Below, one piece after another: positions 1-6,897 of a stretch of DNA of 8,838 nt; the first letter of the stretch is position 1, and the number at the start of each line of letters is the position of its first letter. This stretch comes from Candidatus Tariuqbacter arcticus (GTDB taxonomy: Bacteria > Electryoneota > Tariuqbacteria > Tariuqbacterales > Tariuqbacteraceae), in contig JABMRZ010000098.1 of assembly GCA_013202315.1 (NCBI GenBank), positions 1 through 8,838 on the forward strand, written 5' to 3'. The position numbers and the translations under genes were made by a program. The notes beneath the pieces are model-generated. The model saw only the letters and a program-made list of their open reading frames with translations. It made no database searches and was not told the DNA's origin.

Positions 1-5
1 ATTCT

Positions 6-24
6 GGGCTGGGAAACCCAGCCC
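6..24. repeat. Perfect 8-bp inverted repeat (GGGGC-type palindrome family)
   Basis: Arms GGGCTGGG (6-13) and CCCAGCCC (17-24) are perfectly complementary around an AAA loop. The right flank, GCCCTTAC (21-28), is identical to the right flank of the larger inverted repeat at 6831-6892 (GCCCTTAC at 6889-6896). This suggests a dispersed repeat family rather than a chance hairpin. There is no T-run after the stem on the plus strand, so a terminator role in that direction is unlikely. Confidence 0.6.
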
Positions 25-178
25 TTACAAGATTGGGACAACAATTAAAGTCGCTTATTATAGTTAGCATTACCCACACGATTCAGCGAAGAGCCCAAGT
101 CTTAGCCAAGAAATAAACATTATCAATTGCTGATTGACTGGCGACAATTAAAAGTCCAACTTTCAAAAGGTACAGAAG

Positions 179-256
179 GGAGTAGGGAGTACTAGGCGGT
201 AGTGCCGCACGCCGGGATCGGTGGAGTGGGTGTTGGGTAACTGCCATCCCTACTCC
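179..256. repeat. Imperfect 78-nt stem-loop; possible structured RNA or small mobile repeat
   Basis: An outer perfect 10-bp stem pairs GGAGTAGGGA (179-188) with TCCCTACTCC (247-256). Inside it, after an asymmetric internal loop, GGCGGT (195-200) pairs with ACTGCC (240-245) with one G-U pair. The interior can form further small stems, for instance CCG/CGG at 212-214 and 219-221 around GGAT. The segment looks richer in G and C than its surroundings and lies about 200 bases before the AsmA-like gene. I do not recognise it as a known riboswitch, tRNA or intron domain. It may be a structured leader, a small RNA or a repeat, and the strand is undetermined. Confidence 0.4.
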
Positions 257-459
257 GACCAATCATCGATAGGAAGTCTGGATTAACCCTCCAAAACTTG
301 AAAAAGATGTTTCGGATGGCTAATTTCAAATAATAAGCCGGTCTACATTATATAACAGTTTCCTGTCTTGATATCTTCTTGCAATGAAAATTGAATTTTA
401 TGAATTATTCAGGCTTAAAATGTTGTTATTATAAAAAAATCAAAACATTTTATAGCACA

Positions 460-3400
460 ATGAGTCGTCCTATTAAAAAAATACGAAAATTCCTATTCGC
501 GCTAATTATCGTCTATATCATCCTTGCCATAAGCCTTTCTTACTTCGCCGGAAAAGTCGATGAAATCATAATAGAGAAGGTTGAGGAGGCGTTAGGTGGA
601 GATTTGTCAGTTCAGTATTTTGGTTTTAATCTCTTCACGGGTTTCGTTATGAAAGAAGTGACCATAATATTCCCTGGAGATTCTTTGATGCAGTCCGTGT
701 CTGAAGTGCGATTTTCATATTCTTTACCAGCCCTATTCAGAAAAAAAATCAATATCACCGGAATTACAATCATCAATCCGGTATTCCACATCGTTATGGG
801 AATGGATGGCGGGTGGAATGTTCTTCCCTTGAATAATCTCTATCGGTTGGAACCAATAGCTGTGCCCGAAATTACCACGCTCTCTGTCCCCTTAGAAATC
901 AACCTTGATAAAATCATAATCAAAGATATTAATGGTGATTTAATAACACCTCAGGGCAGATTAACCCTTAAATCTGGAACAATCGTTGCTAATAACATTC
1001 GTTTCAAGTCCATCGATGACTTTTTCGCTGAACTACAGATGAAATCGCTTGACGGTGAATTCTACAGTCCCCAATTGCCGGCAAGTGTGTCTTTCAGTAT
1101 TAACCTGAATTCTGAAATTGATAATAATTCTGCAGCCTATGATTTATCCGCCTTGCTTTGCGAATTATCCCCTGACTTGGATATTCCAGAGCTTAGTCTT
1201 TCTACTAAAGGAGAAATTAATCTCAAGAACCGATCGATAGATATTGATTCCATTAAGTTGACACTCGAAAAAGGTAGAGACTTTGATTTCTCCGGGAAGG
1301 GAATTGTGCGGGAATTGGATGAAAATCCCCGGTTTGAATTAAAATTTCAGTTGAATTCGCTAAATATCCCAAAGGATGGATGGGTTAATGCACTGCTGCA
1401 GAGATTTCTGCAAAATCCGCCGCTTTTATCTTTTAGTCTAAATAAGCCCACTACTTTAATGTGCAGCGGATATTATTCCATCTCTACTAATTCTATATTT
1501 ATCAACTGTTCTCTGAAGCATTCTTCCTCAATAAAAGACTTATCGATGCCAAGCAATGGACTTGTAGTAAAAAATATCGATATAGACTATGAAGCTGATT
1601 TTACCTTAACCGATAGTTCATTTTATGTTGAGAATTCCATATTTAATGTGAACGGAGAGAATATTGAGTTTTACCAATCTCCTCTTCCGCCTCTGGTAAT
1701 CAACGAAATAGAAGCATCGATGGGTATTACTGATGGAATTGAAGGCAGCGTTTACATCAATCTCAGTGGATTCGATGAGACGACAATTAAATGTGAAGCG
1801 TTATTTAGTATCCCTTCGAATTTAATGACTATTCAACCTTCACCGAGCTATCTCAATTCAATAACATTTGCAATAGATAAGCTTAATCCTTCAAATTTTG
1901 GTATCGATTTGCTTGCTGGTGTTCTTAATCTTCAATTTAATATGAAAAACCAGAATGGTTTACACTTCGCTTCCATGATTACCGTATCTGATAGTCTAAG
2001 CCTTTTTAACCAAGACAGCTCTATGGTTTTACCTATAGATACGATTACTGTTGAAGGGTTTTTGAATTACAATGAAGATTTCACAGCCATAAAGTTGGAC
2101 GAATTTAAACTGAATTTGTCAAAATGGTTGACTGTCTGCTTAACCTCCGAACTATCGGATGATATTATTATTGTAGATATTGCTCCTGCCCGAATCGATT
2201 TTATCCCTTTAAAGAGATTTTCTTTACCTGCGCAGTTTATTCCGGTTGATTTTAATCCTGTCCTTGAGTTGTCCGGAGGAATTACCGCCCCCATTTCAGA
2301 TTTGATTAAAGCCGCGGCGGATTTTGATTTAAAACTGATAATAGATACAATTGATATAGAATCAATTAAAGCTGATAACCTATCCGCCGGTTTTAAGGTT
2401 GAAGCCAATGATATGTGCGTCGATTTGTCGGGAGAAATACTCCTTCCATCAATCCTCATCTCTGAATACCGTTCCAGACCCATCCAAAACTTTAAAGTGA
2501 TAATGAAAAGCGGTATCGACATTGCTGCACAGAATTTCAATATCTCTTCGAAAGTACTACTCCCCTCTGAAGGCTTGGTAATGGAATTGAATGGGAGTGG
2601 TGTTCTTGTAAACAATAAACCGAAATTCAATCTTAATCTGACAGGTAACTTCAATGACTCTGCCTGGATTGAGATAATAGAGGATGTAAAACTTATAGGC
2701 GGAGTCTCATTAAACCTAACAGCGGACTATGATTCTTCATTGAGTATTTCAGGAGCATTAATTTTCGAAGATTTTGGTGTGATGAATCCACTGATGGAGA
2801 TTATCGACTTAAGCGGACGGATTCCATTCGACCAAACCCTTGAACTTGAACCACTCGTTTTATATAAAAGAGAAATTTATGAGAATCCATTTTATTTTAA
2901 AGAACGCCCTTATCTTCTTGGAAAAGCCGCAAAGGTAAATAACTTCACTGTGGATAGGATTAGACTTTCAGGATACGATATGACAGGAATTTCTGCGGAT
3001 GTTTATTGGGAAGAGGGAAATTTCCAGATACCATATTTTGCTGTTTCGTTGTTCGAGGGGAACTTATCCGGAAACTTATGGCTTCGTGTGGATTCCCTTG
3101 CCGATGGAAGTGTTTCCTACAGCATCTCTGCACTTGCGGCGGAAATTAATTCCGATCTGGTCTTAAAAATGAAATCGAAAGGTGATGGGGCTTCCAAAGT
3201 CAGTTTTAATTTCAATTTTTTAGGCAAGCAGTTAGATCCTACCGATCCAAAATTCAATATCGAAGGAGCCTTGCATATAACTCAAATATCGCCTAAAGTC
3301 GCAGAAAACCTTCTACTCACCCTCGATCCACAGCAACAAGACAAGGGGATCCAATCAATGTTATATTTTCTGGAGAAGGGCTGGGGTATTCGAGGATTCT

Positions 3401-3555
3401 CTTTTGAAGTGGCTAATGATTTTGTTTATTCCACAATTTTCACACAGCAACCACCTCCTAAAAAAGTTCTTCCTTTTCTGATCAGCCGTGTTTTACCGCT
3501 TGAAAAGGAAATAAGACTTTCGCGGTTACCGATAAAATTCTTCTTGAAAATGTAA
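460..3555 (+). CDS. AsmA-like membrane-anchored envelope protein (1031 aa)
   Basis: The protein begins with a basic stretch (SRPIKKIRK) and one hydrophobic segment at about residues 10-31, so it is probably anchored in the inner membrane with the rest in the periplasm. The next ~120 residues follow the AsmA pattern: a short amphipathic stretch, then strands describing a lipid-transfer-like groove (VRFSYSLPALFRKKINITGI, then INPVFHIV and a GGWNVLPL-type turn). The remainder is long, beta-rich and repetitive, as in the AsmA/TamB/YdbH superfamily, which is associated with phospholipid transport and outer-membrane biogenesis. Near residue 867 a G-N-L-S-G-N-L strand resembles AsmA C-terminal regions. 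The frame stays open upstream to a TTG at 391 with an ATG at 400. I chose the ATG at 460 because it puts positive charges directly before the membrane segment, but no clear Shine-Dalgarno supports any of the three. The gene converges on the minus-strand TPR/SLH gene. The superfamily is fairly secure; the substrate is unknown. Confidence 0.75.
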   Translation: MSRPIKKIRKFLFALIIVYIILAISLSYFAGKVDEIIIEKVEEALGGDLSVQYFGFNLFTGFVMKEVTIIFPGDSLMQSVSEVRFSYSLPALFRKKINITGITIINPVFHIVMGMDGGWNVLPLNNLYRLEPIAVPEITTLSVPLEINLDKIIIKDINGDLITPQGRLTLKSGTIVANNIRFKSIDDFFAELQMKSLDGEFYSPQLPASVSFSINLNSEIDNNSAAYDLSALLCELSPDLDIPELSLSTKGEINLKNRSIDIDSIKLTLEKGRDFDFSGKGIVRELDENPRFELKFQLNSLNIPKDGWVNALLQRFLQNPPLLSFSLNKPTTLMCSGYYSISTNSIFINCSLKHSSSIKDLSMPSNGLVVKNIDIDYEADFTLTDSSFYVENSIFNVNGENIEFYQSPLPPLVINEIEASMGITDGIEGSVYINLSGFDETTIKCEALFSIPSNLMTIQPSPSYLNSITFAIDKLNPSNFGIDLLAGVLNLQFNMKNQNGLHFASMITVSDSLSLFNQDSSMVLPIDTITVEGFLNYNEDFTAIKLDEFKLNLSKWLTVCLTSELSDDIIIVDIAPARIDFIPLKRFSLPAQFIPVDFNPVLELSGGITAPISDLIKAAADFDLKLIIDTIDIESIKADNLSAGFKVEANDMCVDLSGEILLPSILISEYRSRPIQNFKVIMKSGIDIAAQNFNISSKVLLPSEGLVMELNGSGVLVNNKPKFNLNLTGNFNDSAWIEIIEDVKLIGGVSLNLTADYDSSLSISGALIFEDFGVMNPLMEIIDLSGRIPFDQTLELEPLVLYKREIYENPFYFKERPYLLGKAAKVNNFTVDRIRLSGYDMTGISADVYWEEGNFQIPYFAVSLFEGNLSGNLWLRVDSLADGSVSYSISALAAEINSDLVLKMKSKGDGASKVSFNFNFLGKQLDPTDPKFNIEGALHITQISPKVAENLLLTLDPQQQDKGIQSMLYFLEKGWGIRGFSFEVANDFVYSTIFTQQPPPKKVLPFLISRVLPLEKEIRLSRLPIKFFLKM

Positions 3556-3560
3556 AATAA

Positions 3561-3594
3561 ATAATTAAAAAGGGGCAATTCATGAATTACCCCT
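3561..3594 (-). terminator. Probable terminator between convergent genes (palindromic element)
   Basis: Read on the minus strand, GGGGTAATTCAT folds on ATGAATTGCCCC with one G-U pair, and TTTTT followed by AT-rich sequence comes next. That is the form of an intrinsic terminator, 36 bases after the stop of the TPR/SLH lipoprotein gene. On the plus strand the same position becomes a C-A mismatch and no T-run follows, so it should work better for the minus-strand gene. The 12 bases TTAAAAAGGGGC at 3565-3576 recur exactly at 6823-6834, which suggests a repeat family member recruited as a terminator. Confidence 0.55.
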
Positions 3595-3629
3595 ACAATC
3601 TGCAACTAAAATATGGTGAATTCCTACGC

Positions 3630-4778
3630 CTAAAAAGTCATCCTGAGATTATTTTGGAATTCGCGGATAATCAATAGAGCATCCGCACCGGAAACATTAT
3701 CACTCATCCCAAAACTTCCGTCCATATTAGTCTTCATTATTCCCCGCTGTATGCATAGAACGATGGCGTTATAAGCCGGATGCGAGCTGCTGACATCGGG
3801 ATAATGAGAGTCTTCGCCGAAAAATTTGGTGGCAATCGATTCGTCGCCGGTCACAAGAATCAGTATGTTTTGTATGAACATGGCATATTCAGCCCGGGTG
3901 AAAAGTTCATCAGGATGAAAAGTGTGGTCGGGGAACATCTCCATCCCGCCAATTTCCACAATTTCTGCTATCCAGTTTTTCGCCCAATGATTTGCAATGT
4001 CGGTAGGACCGGTTTCCACTTGTCCGGTTTTTTGCTGGTATTTCATCGGATCATCGGGAGCTTTAAAGGATGTGTCATAGACTTTCTCACGCTTCTTTTC
4101 CAAGAGCACGGGTAGTTTCAGCTCTTCCATAAAGAGGACTGCGACATCTGAACGATCGATTTTATCGATGATGGCTATCTTAGCCCCTATCTTAGTTCCT
4201 GGAGCCGCCCGGACAATCTTTTGCACTAATTCCCAATCTGCGTTGGCTCTTTCTGACCAATCATCCTTTTTAGCCACAACCTTTGAATAAGCGGTGACTG
4301 CCTCGGAAAACTTATAAGCTAATTTATAAGTCTCCCCCAGGTAGAATTGCGCTTCCGAATCGTTGTGGTGATATTTGAGAGCTTTGTCGAATAATTTTAC
4401 TGCATCCTCCCACCAGTCATCCCCCTTGTGTTCGTAGGCGTATATCCTGGCTTTGGTAATAAGCGCGATGCGGTTTTTTCCGTCCAGGCTTATGGCTTTA
4501 TCTGCCTTCATATGGGCTTCCTTGTATTGCCCCTGCTTGGCATCGACCAAAGCCAGGCCGGAATAGGCTTCCGGATATTTAGGATCCATTCCTTTGGCGC
4601 GGTTGAATTCCTCCACCGCTCCTGAGAGATCGTCCCGTTCCAGCATCCTCATACCGTTGCGATAATGATTTTCAGGGGTGTCCAGCACCGATTCGGGTTT
4701 GATGATTTTCGGTCCGCATCCGGTATATATCGAGGGTAATACTACAATCAAAGTTAGAACTAAAACTTTTTTAAGCAT
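3630..4778 (-). CDS. Probable lipoprotein with TPR repeats and C-terminal SLH repeats (382 aa)
   Basis: A hydrophobic signal sequence (MLKKVLVLTLIVVLPS) ends in YTGC, with Cys21 as the likely lipidated residue; Tyr at -3 is not ideal for a lipobox. Four TPR-like units follow at about 36-67, 70-101, 104-139 (carrying a short insertion) and 142-172, with typical A-x-F and A-L spacing, and would serve protein-protein contacts. The C-terminal half has SLH homology. One good repeat spans about 259-305 (NHWAKNWI, then FPDHTFHPDELFTRAEYAMF) and keeps the TRAE motif. A second at about 326-377 (YPDVSSSHPAYNAI, RGIMKTNMDGSF) has VSGAD in that position. A degenerate piece at about 205-224 (DKIDRSDVAVLFMEEL) looks like half of another repeat. 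SLH repeats generally bind secondary cell-wall polymers or peptidoglycan. GGAGG at 4783-4787 lies 4 bases before the ATG. The gene follows the LPP20-like gene by 57 bp and may share its transcript. Domains are confident; the binding partner is not known. Confidence 0.85.
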   Translation of the reverse strand: MLKKVLVLTLIVVLPSIYTGCGPKIIKPESVLDTPENHYRNGMRMLERDDLSGAVEEFNRAKGMDPKYPEAYSGLALVDAKQGQYKEAHMKADKAISLDGKNRIALITKARIYAYEHKGDDWWEDAVKLFDKALKYHHNDSEAQFYLGETYKLAYKFSEAVTAYSKVVAKKDDWSERANADWELVQKIVRAAPGTKIGAKIAIIDKIDRSDVAVLFMEELKLPVLLEKKREKVYDTSFKAPDDPMKYQQKTGQVETGPTDIANHWAKNWIAEIVEIGGMEMFPDHTFHPDELFTRAEYAMFIQNILILVTGDESIATKFFGEDSHYPDVSSSHPAYNAIVLCIQRGIMKTNMDGSFGMSDNVSGADALLIIREFQNNLRMTF

Positions 4779-4813
4779 GATTCCTCCGGCTTTTTTTTAT
4801 TACCTGAAGTTTT

Positions 4814-4842
4814 ATTATAAAGATTAACAACTGATGTTAATC
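4814..4842 (-). promoter_or_regulatory. Inverted repeat next to a TATAAT box in the LPP20-like/TPR-SLH gap
   Basis: GATTAAC (4822-4828) and GTTAATC (4836-4842) form a perfect 7-bp inverted repeat with a 7-base loop, overlapping the stop codon of the upstream gene. On the minus strand it is followed within two bases by TATAAT (4819-4814). A 17-base spacer would place GATTAA in the -35 position, a poor match. It could be an operator-like site with an internal promoter for the TPR/SLH gene, or a weak AT-rich attenuator. AT-rich sequence makes chance matches easy. Confidence 0.25.
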
Positions 4843-5715
4843 CACCAGTATTATTACTTTGCACTGGCGCAGGAAATTGAGGCTTTCCGATAAGCTTAGC
4901 AGTCTGGCCGCATCCTGATTGGAAATCACCAAATCCGAGCGGTTTGGTCCTTCAGCCTTGATTCCTTTCACTTGTATTGGTGTGGGGGCGACCCGGTCGT
5001 CGGATGAAGCTTTATCCGGGTCTTTGGCGTATCCCACCATCCCCTGCTGGATGGCATATTCCCTGGAAACATAGGAAGAGCCGTATACTTCCTCCCCCCT
5101 TTCGTCGACGATTTTGGGCGCCAGAGCCGGTCGGACTCCCAAACCCCTGCCATCAACGACGAGCCCGGTAGGGACCGGAGTAGGTTGAGGGTGGCTGGGG
5201 ACTGCGGGAGGTTGGCTAGGGACTAGGGGAGGTTGGGTTATGATGGTGGGAGACGGAGTGTAGCTGGGTGGAGAAGCTTCGCCTATTTCTTTTGGGAGTA
5301 CCGCATCCAGGAATTTACCGCTCATACCGAATTCCAGAGTTACTTCGATTGTTCCGTCATCCCAGTATGAAGTGTCGACCACAGTGAAATCACGAACCAA
5401 ACCCTCCACCTTGGATTGAATAACATCTCCTGTAAGCATCCCGGCTTCCACCGTGGAAGAGGAGGTGACATAAGCTCCCTTGGCTACTTCGAGATAGTTC
5501 CGCTGAGCATCCATTATGGCAGCCCGGATTTGACCGCCGCGCCCTCCAATACCGCCCGGAATTCCCATTCCTTTAGCGACAACTACTCTATTACCATAGT
5601 CGATCCCTCCCACTAATCCGACCGGTTGATATGCTACTTGTGAATAAGCAGGAGGTAAGGTCAAGAACAACAGAAAGGTTAAAATTAGTGCGATAGGAAA
5701 TATTTTTTTCAGCAT
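4837..5715 (-). CDS. Exported LPP20-family-like protein with Pro-rich linker and C-terminal domain (292 aa)
   Basis: A signal peptide (MLKKIFPIALILTFLLFLTL) probably ends after AYS at residue 25; there is no lipobox cysteine. Residues about 45-140 resemble the LPP20/FlgO-like fold: a glycine-rich turn (GIPGGIGGRGGQIRAA), a helix (IMDAQRNYLEVAKG), T-V-x4-L-x2-D-x-I-Q-S-x3-G-x2-R at 88-108, then a final strand (DDGTIEVTLEF). Proteins of this family are envelope proteins, some linked to flagellar outer-membrane assembly, but no flagellar gene is visible here. A proline-rich linker at about 149-183 leads to a second domain, 184-292 (VVDGRGLGVRPALAPKI, and near the end SDLVISNQDAARLL and RQCKVIILVD), that I cannot assign. 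The open frame extends upstream to 5859, but the ATG at 5715 has an ideal ribosome site and begins the signal peptide. The barrel gene lies 231 bp upstream, and the TPR/SLH lipoprotein follows. Family assignment is moderately confident. Confidence 0.75.
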   Translation of the reverse strand: MLKKIFPIALILTFLLFLTLPPAYSQVAYQPVGLVGGIDYGNRVVVAKGMGIPGGIGGRGGQIRAAIMDAQRNYLEVAKGAYVTSSSTVEAGMLTGDVIQSKVEGLVRDFTVVDTSYWDDGTIEVTLEFGMSGKFLDAVLPKEIGEASPPSYTPSPTIITQPPLVPSQPPAVPSHPQPTPVPTGLVVDGRGLGVRPALAPKIVDERGEEVYGSSYVSREYAIQQGMVGYAKDPDKASSDDRVAPTPIQVKGIKAEGPNRSDLVISNQDAARLLSLSESLNFLRQCKVIILVD

Positions 5716-5720
5716 TAAAA

Positions 5721-5725
5721 CCTCC
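5721..5725 (-). promoter_or_regulatory. Shine-Dalgarno that fixes the start of the LPP20-like gene
   Basis: GGAGG on the minus strand lies 5 bases before the ATG at 5715-5713. It sets this start against an in-frame ATG 144 bases further upstream, whose extension would translate the intergenic hairpins and place 48 residues before the signal peptide. Confidence 0.85.
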
Positions 5726-5746
5726 GGAAATATTTTTTTATTTGCA

Positions 5747-5765
5747 GGGCGGAGCAACCCCGCCC
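5747..5765. repeat. Small GC-rich hairpin upstream of the LPP20-like gene
   Basis: GGGCGG (5747-5752) pairs with CCGCCC (5760-5765) around a 7-base loop. On the minus strand it would lie in the leader of the LPP20-like mRNA, about 20 bases before the ribosome site. It could be a third member of the local repeat cluster or a leader structure. Its flank (CCCCACTTGTAA) is only loosely like the other GGGGC palindromes. Confidence 0.4.
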
Positions 5766-5781
5766 CACTTGTAATGAAGAG

Positions 5782-5809
5782 TGGCGTCGAGTCTCTGCAC
5801 TCGACGCTA
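5782..5809 (+). repeat. Hairpin repeat, copy 1 (plus orientation)
   Basis: GCGTCGAGT (5784-5792) pairs perfectly with ACTCGACGC (5799-5807) around the 6-base loop CTCTGC, and the stem extends by a G-U and a T-A pair to 5782-5809. It matches copy 2 at 5831-5858, read in reverse complement, at 19 of 28 positions. Three stem differences are compensated on both sides. It sits in the gap between the beta-barrel and LPP20-like genes. Confidence 0.75.
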
Positions 5810-5830
5810 TATGTATAATTTATAGGTAGT

Positions 5831-5858
5831 TGCTGTCGACTACGGAGAGTCGACAGCA
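5831..5858 (-). repeat. Hairpin repeat, copy 2 (minus orientation)
   Basis: TGCTGTCGACT (5831-5841) pairs perfectly with AGTCGACAGCA (5848-5858), an 11-bp stem with a 6-base loop. In reverse complement it aligns without gaps to copy 1 at 5782-5809, sharing GTCGA, TCTC and TCGAC blocks. No T-run follows on either strand, so an intrinsic terminator is unlikely. A dispersed palindromic repeat or a regulatory RNA/DNA structure is more plausible. Confidence 0.75.
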
Positions 5859-5946
5859 CACATAACTTGTTATAACAGAATTTTGCAGCTTCCAGGATTA
5901 ATGATGATAATCACTGCGGAAACGCTATGATCCACTGATGAGAATC

Positions 5947-6768
5947 TTATTTAAAATAGGTCAAGGTAATACTTGGACCGGAAATGGCTGAATCCTGGTC
6001 CCATTCTTCGCCTTCGAATTCGGCTGTGGTAGCGAAAGATTCAAAGCGGTAGCTGGCAGATGCGATTATATTAGATGTCAGCACATAATTGGCGCCCAAT
6101 TCAAAGGTCACATTGCCAGAGGATAAATCTGTAGTTAAACCCTCTTCCTCAATCTCACCACCAAGTATGAAATAACCTATATTTGCGAAGGGAATCAATT
6201 TGGGCATCACCGGATAGTTGAAAGCAACGCCGAAACCGACTCCCCCAAGGGAATAATCATATGTATACTCTGCCTCCAATGAATCCGCATCCCCTAATCC
6301 ATCATCCCATTTTTCTCGATAGAGATACTTCTCCTCAAGTGAGATATTTTTGTAGCCGGCAAACAAACTGATTCTTGGTGTGAGGCTGTAGGAAGCGGCA
6401 AAGATAAGATCGGTCCGGGAAAATTCATAATCAAAAAATTCCATGTAAGTATAATCTCCCCAAACTTCTGTCCACTCTTCTTCTACGCCCCATCCTGAAC
6501 CGGTAAAGAGTGTCAATGACAGTCCAATTTTGGCTCTTTTCAAACCGACTGTTAAACCCATCATGGGTTTGGTTCCCATACTTTCAGTAACATTAGATTC
6601 TACATAATCTCCTTCAGTCTCGTCCCAAACATAGTCGGTGTAGGTGTTTTCCCAGTTTGCCAGAAAGAGTTTACCGCTTACCGCCCAGTGTATCGTTGTT
6701 TGGGCGAAGGTGAATGATGCTAATACTAACAGAAATAAAACAGTTAGAAACACTTTGTTGAGTCTCAT
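5947..6768 (-). CDS. Outer-membrane beta-barrel protein (273 aa)
   Basis: A signal peptide (MRLNKVFLTVLFLLVLASFT) probably ends after FA at residue 22. The mature part is rich in aromatic and glycine residues and alternates polar and hydrophobic residues in strand-length blocks, for example LTVGLKRAKIGLSLTLF, RISLFAGYKNISLEEKYLY, GGVGFGVAFNY, ANIGYFILGGEI, GANYVLTSNIIASASYRF and a final ITLTYF. Acidic loops rich in E, D, W and Y separate the strands. The length suits a small barrel of roughly 8-12 strands. The chain ends in Phe-Lys rather than a terminal aromatic residue. AGGAG precedes the ATG by 6 bases. I recognise no specific family or cargo, and it could be structural or a small porin-like protein. 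Its neighbours encode other exported proteins: the coiled-coil protein upstream and the LPP20-like protein downstream. Confidence 0.75.
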   Translation of the reverse strand: MRLNKVFLTVLFLLVLASFTFAQTTIHWAVSGKLFLANWENTYTDYVWDETEGDYVESNVTESMGTKPMMGLTVGLKRAKIGLSLTLFTGSGWGVEEEWTEVWGDYTYMEFFDYEFSRTDLIFAASYSLTPRISLFAGYKNISLEEKYLYREKWDDGLGDADSLEAEYTYDYSLGGVGFGVAFNYPVMPKLIPFANIGYFILGGEIEEEGLTTDLSSGNVTFELGANYVLTSNIIASASYRFESFATTAEFEGEEWDQDSAISGPSITLTYFK

Positions 6769-6822
6769 TATAGACTCCTTCCATTTTGATTGATAATTGA
6801 ATATTTGAAACAGTTTTGTTTT

Positions 6823-6897
6823 TTAAAAAGGGGCGAAGCATTTTTAAGATAATATATTCTAATTTCACCACATTCCTAAAAATGCTTCGCCCTTACT
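6823..6897. repeat. Long inverted repeat (MITE-like or terminator), GGGGC palindrome family
   Basis: Arms GGGCGAAGCATTTTTA (6831-6846) and TAAAAATGCTTCGCCC (6877-6892) are a perfect 16-bp inverted repeat enclosing an AT-rich 30-base centre. The pairing extends outward by a G-T and an A-T pair. Read on the minus strand the second arm is followed by TTTTT, so it could terminate transcription of the coiled-coil gene that ends 64 bases before it. The left flank TTAAAAAGGGGC equals 3565-3576 and the right flank GCCCTTAC equals 21-28. Outside it, AACAGTTT (6809-6816) and AAACTGTT (6898-6905) form another 8-bp inverted pair that may be chance. No transposase gene is present. Confidence 0.65.

Larger units (their letters stand above)
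1..459. other. Intergenic region without a gene at the left edge
   Basis: I see no convincing coding region on either strand in this stretch. It contains a perfect 8-bp hairpin at 6-24 and an imperfect long stem-loop at 179-256, listed separately. No tRNA or rRNA signature was recognised. Upstream of the AsmA-like gene there are AT-rich stretches (for example around 345-355) that could hold a promoter, but no pair of -35 and -10 boxes stands out. The nearest candidate is TTGAAA at 298-303 followed 17 bases later by TAATTT, which is too weak to call. Confidence 0.6.

Noticed and set aside
41..156. Near-identical direct repeats ACAATTAAAGTC (41-52) and ACAATTAAAAGTC (144-156)
   Set aside because: They are short, AT-rich and differ by an inserted base. 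With no other structure between them, chance is a sufficient explanation.
179..256. tRNA or group II intron domain
   Set aside because: There is no cloverleaf with a TTC-type T-loop and no domain V hairpin, and no intron-encoded reverse transcriptase lies nearby.
391..459. Upstream extension of the AsmA-like gene to TTG 391 or ATG 400
   Set aside because: The added residues (rich in Cys, Tyr and Lys) do not fit a membrane-anchor N-terminus and have no ribosome site. The ATG at 460 starts just before the basic and hydrophobic segments. The choice remains uncertain.
2067..2654. 195-codon open frame on the minus strand inside the AsmA-like gene
   Set aside because: It is fully antisense to a gene with clear AsmA-like features, has no recognisable protein pattern, and is best explained as a shadow frame.
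5747..5858. Short CRISPR array formed by the three hairpins
   Set aside because: There are only three hairpins, the repeats are not identical or in the same orientation, spacing is irregular, and no cas genes are present.
5716..5859. N-terminal extension of the LPP20-like protein
   Set aside because: It would translate through the two hairpin repeats and put 48 residues before a signal peptide. GGAGG sits 5 bases before the internal ATG.
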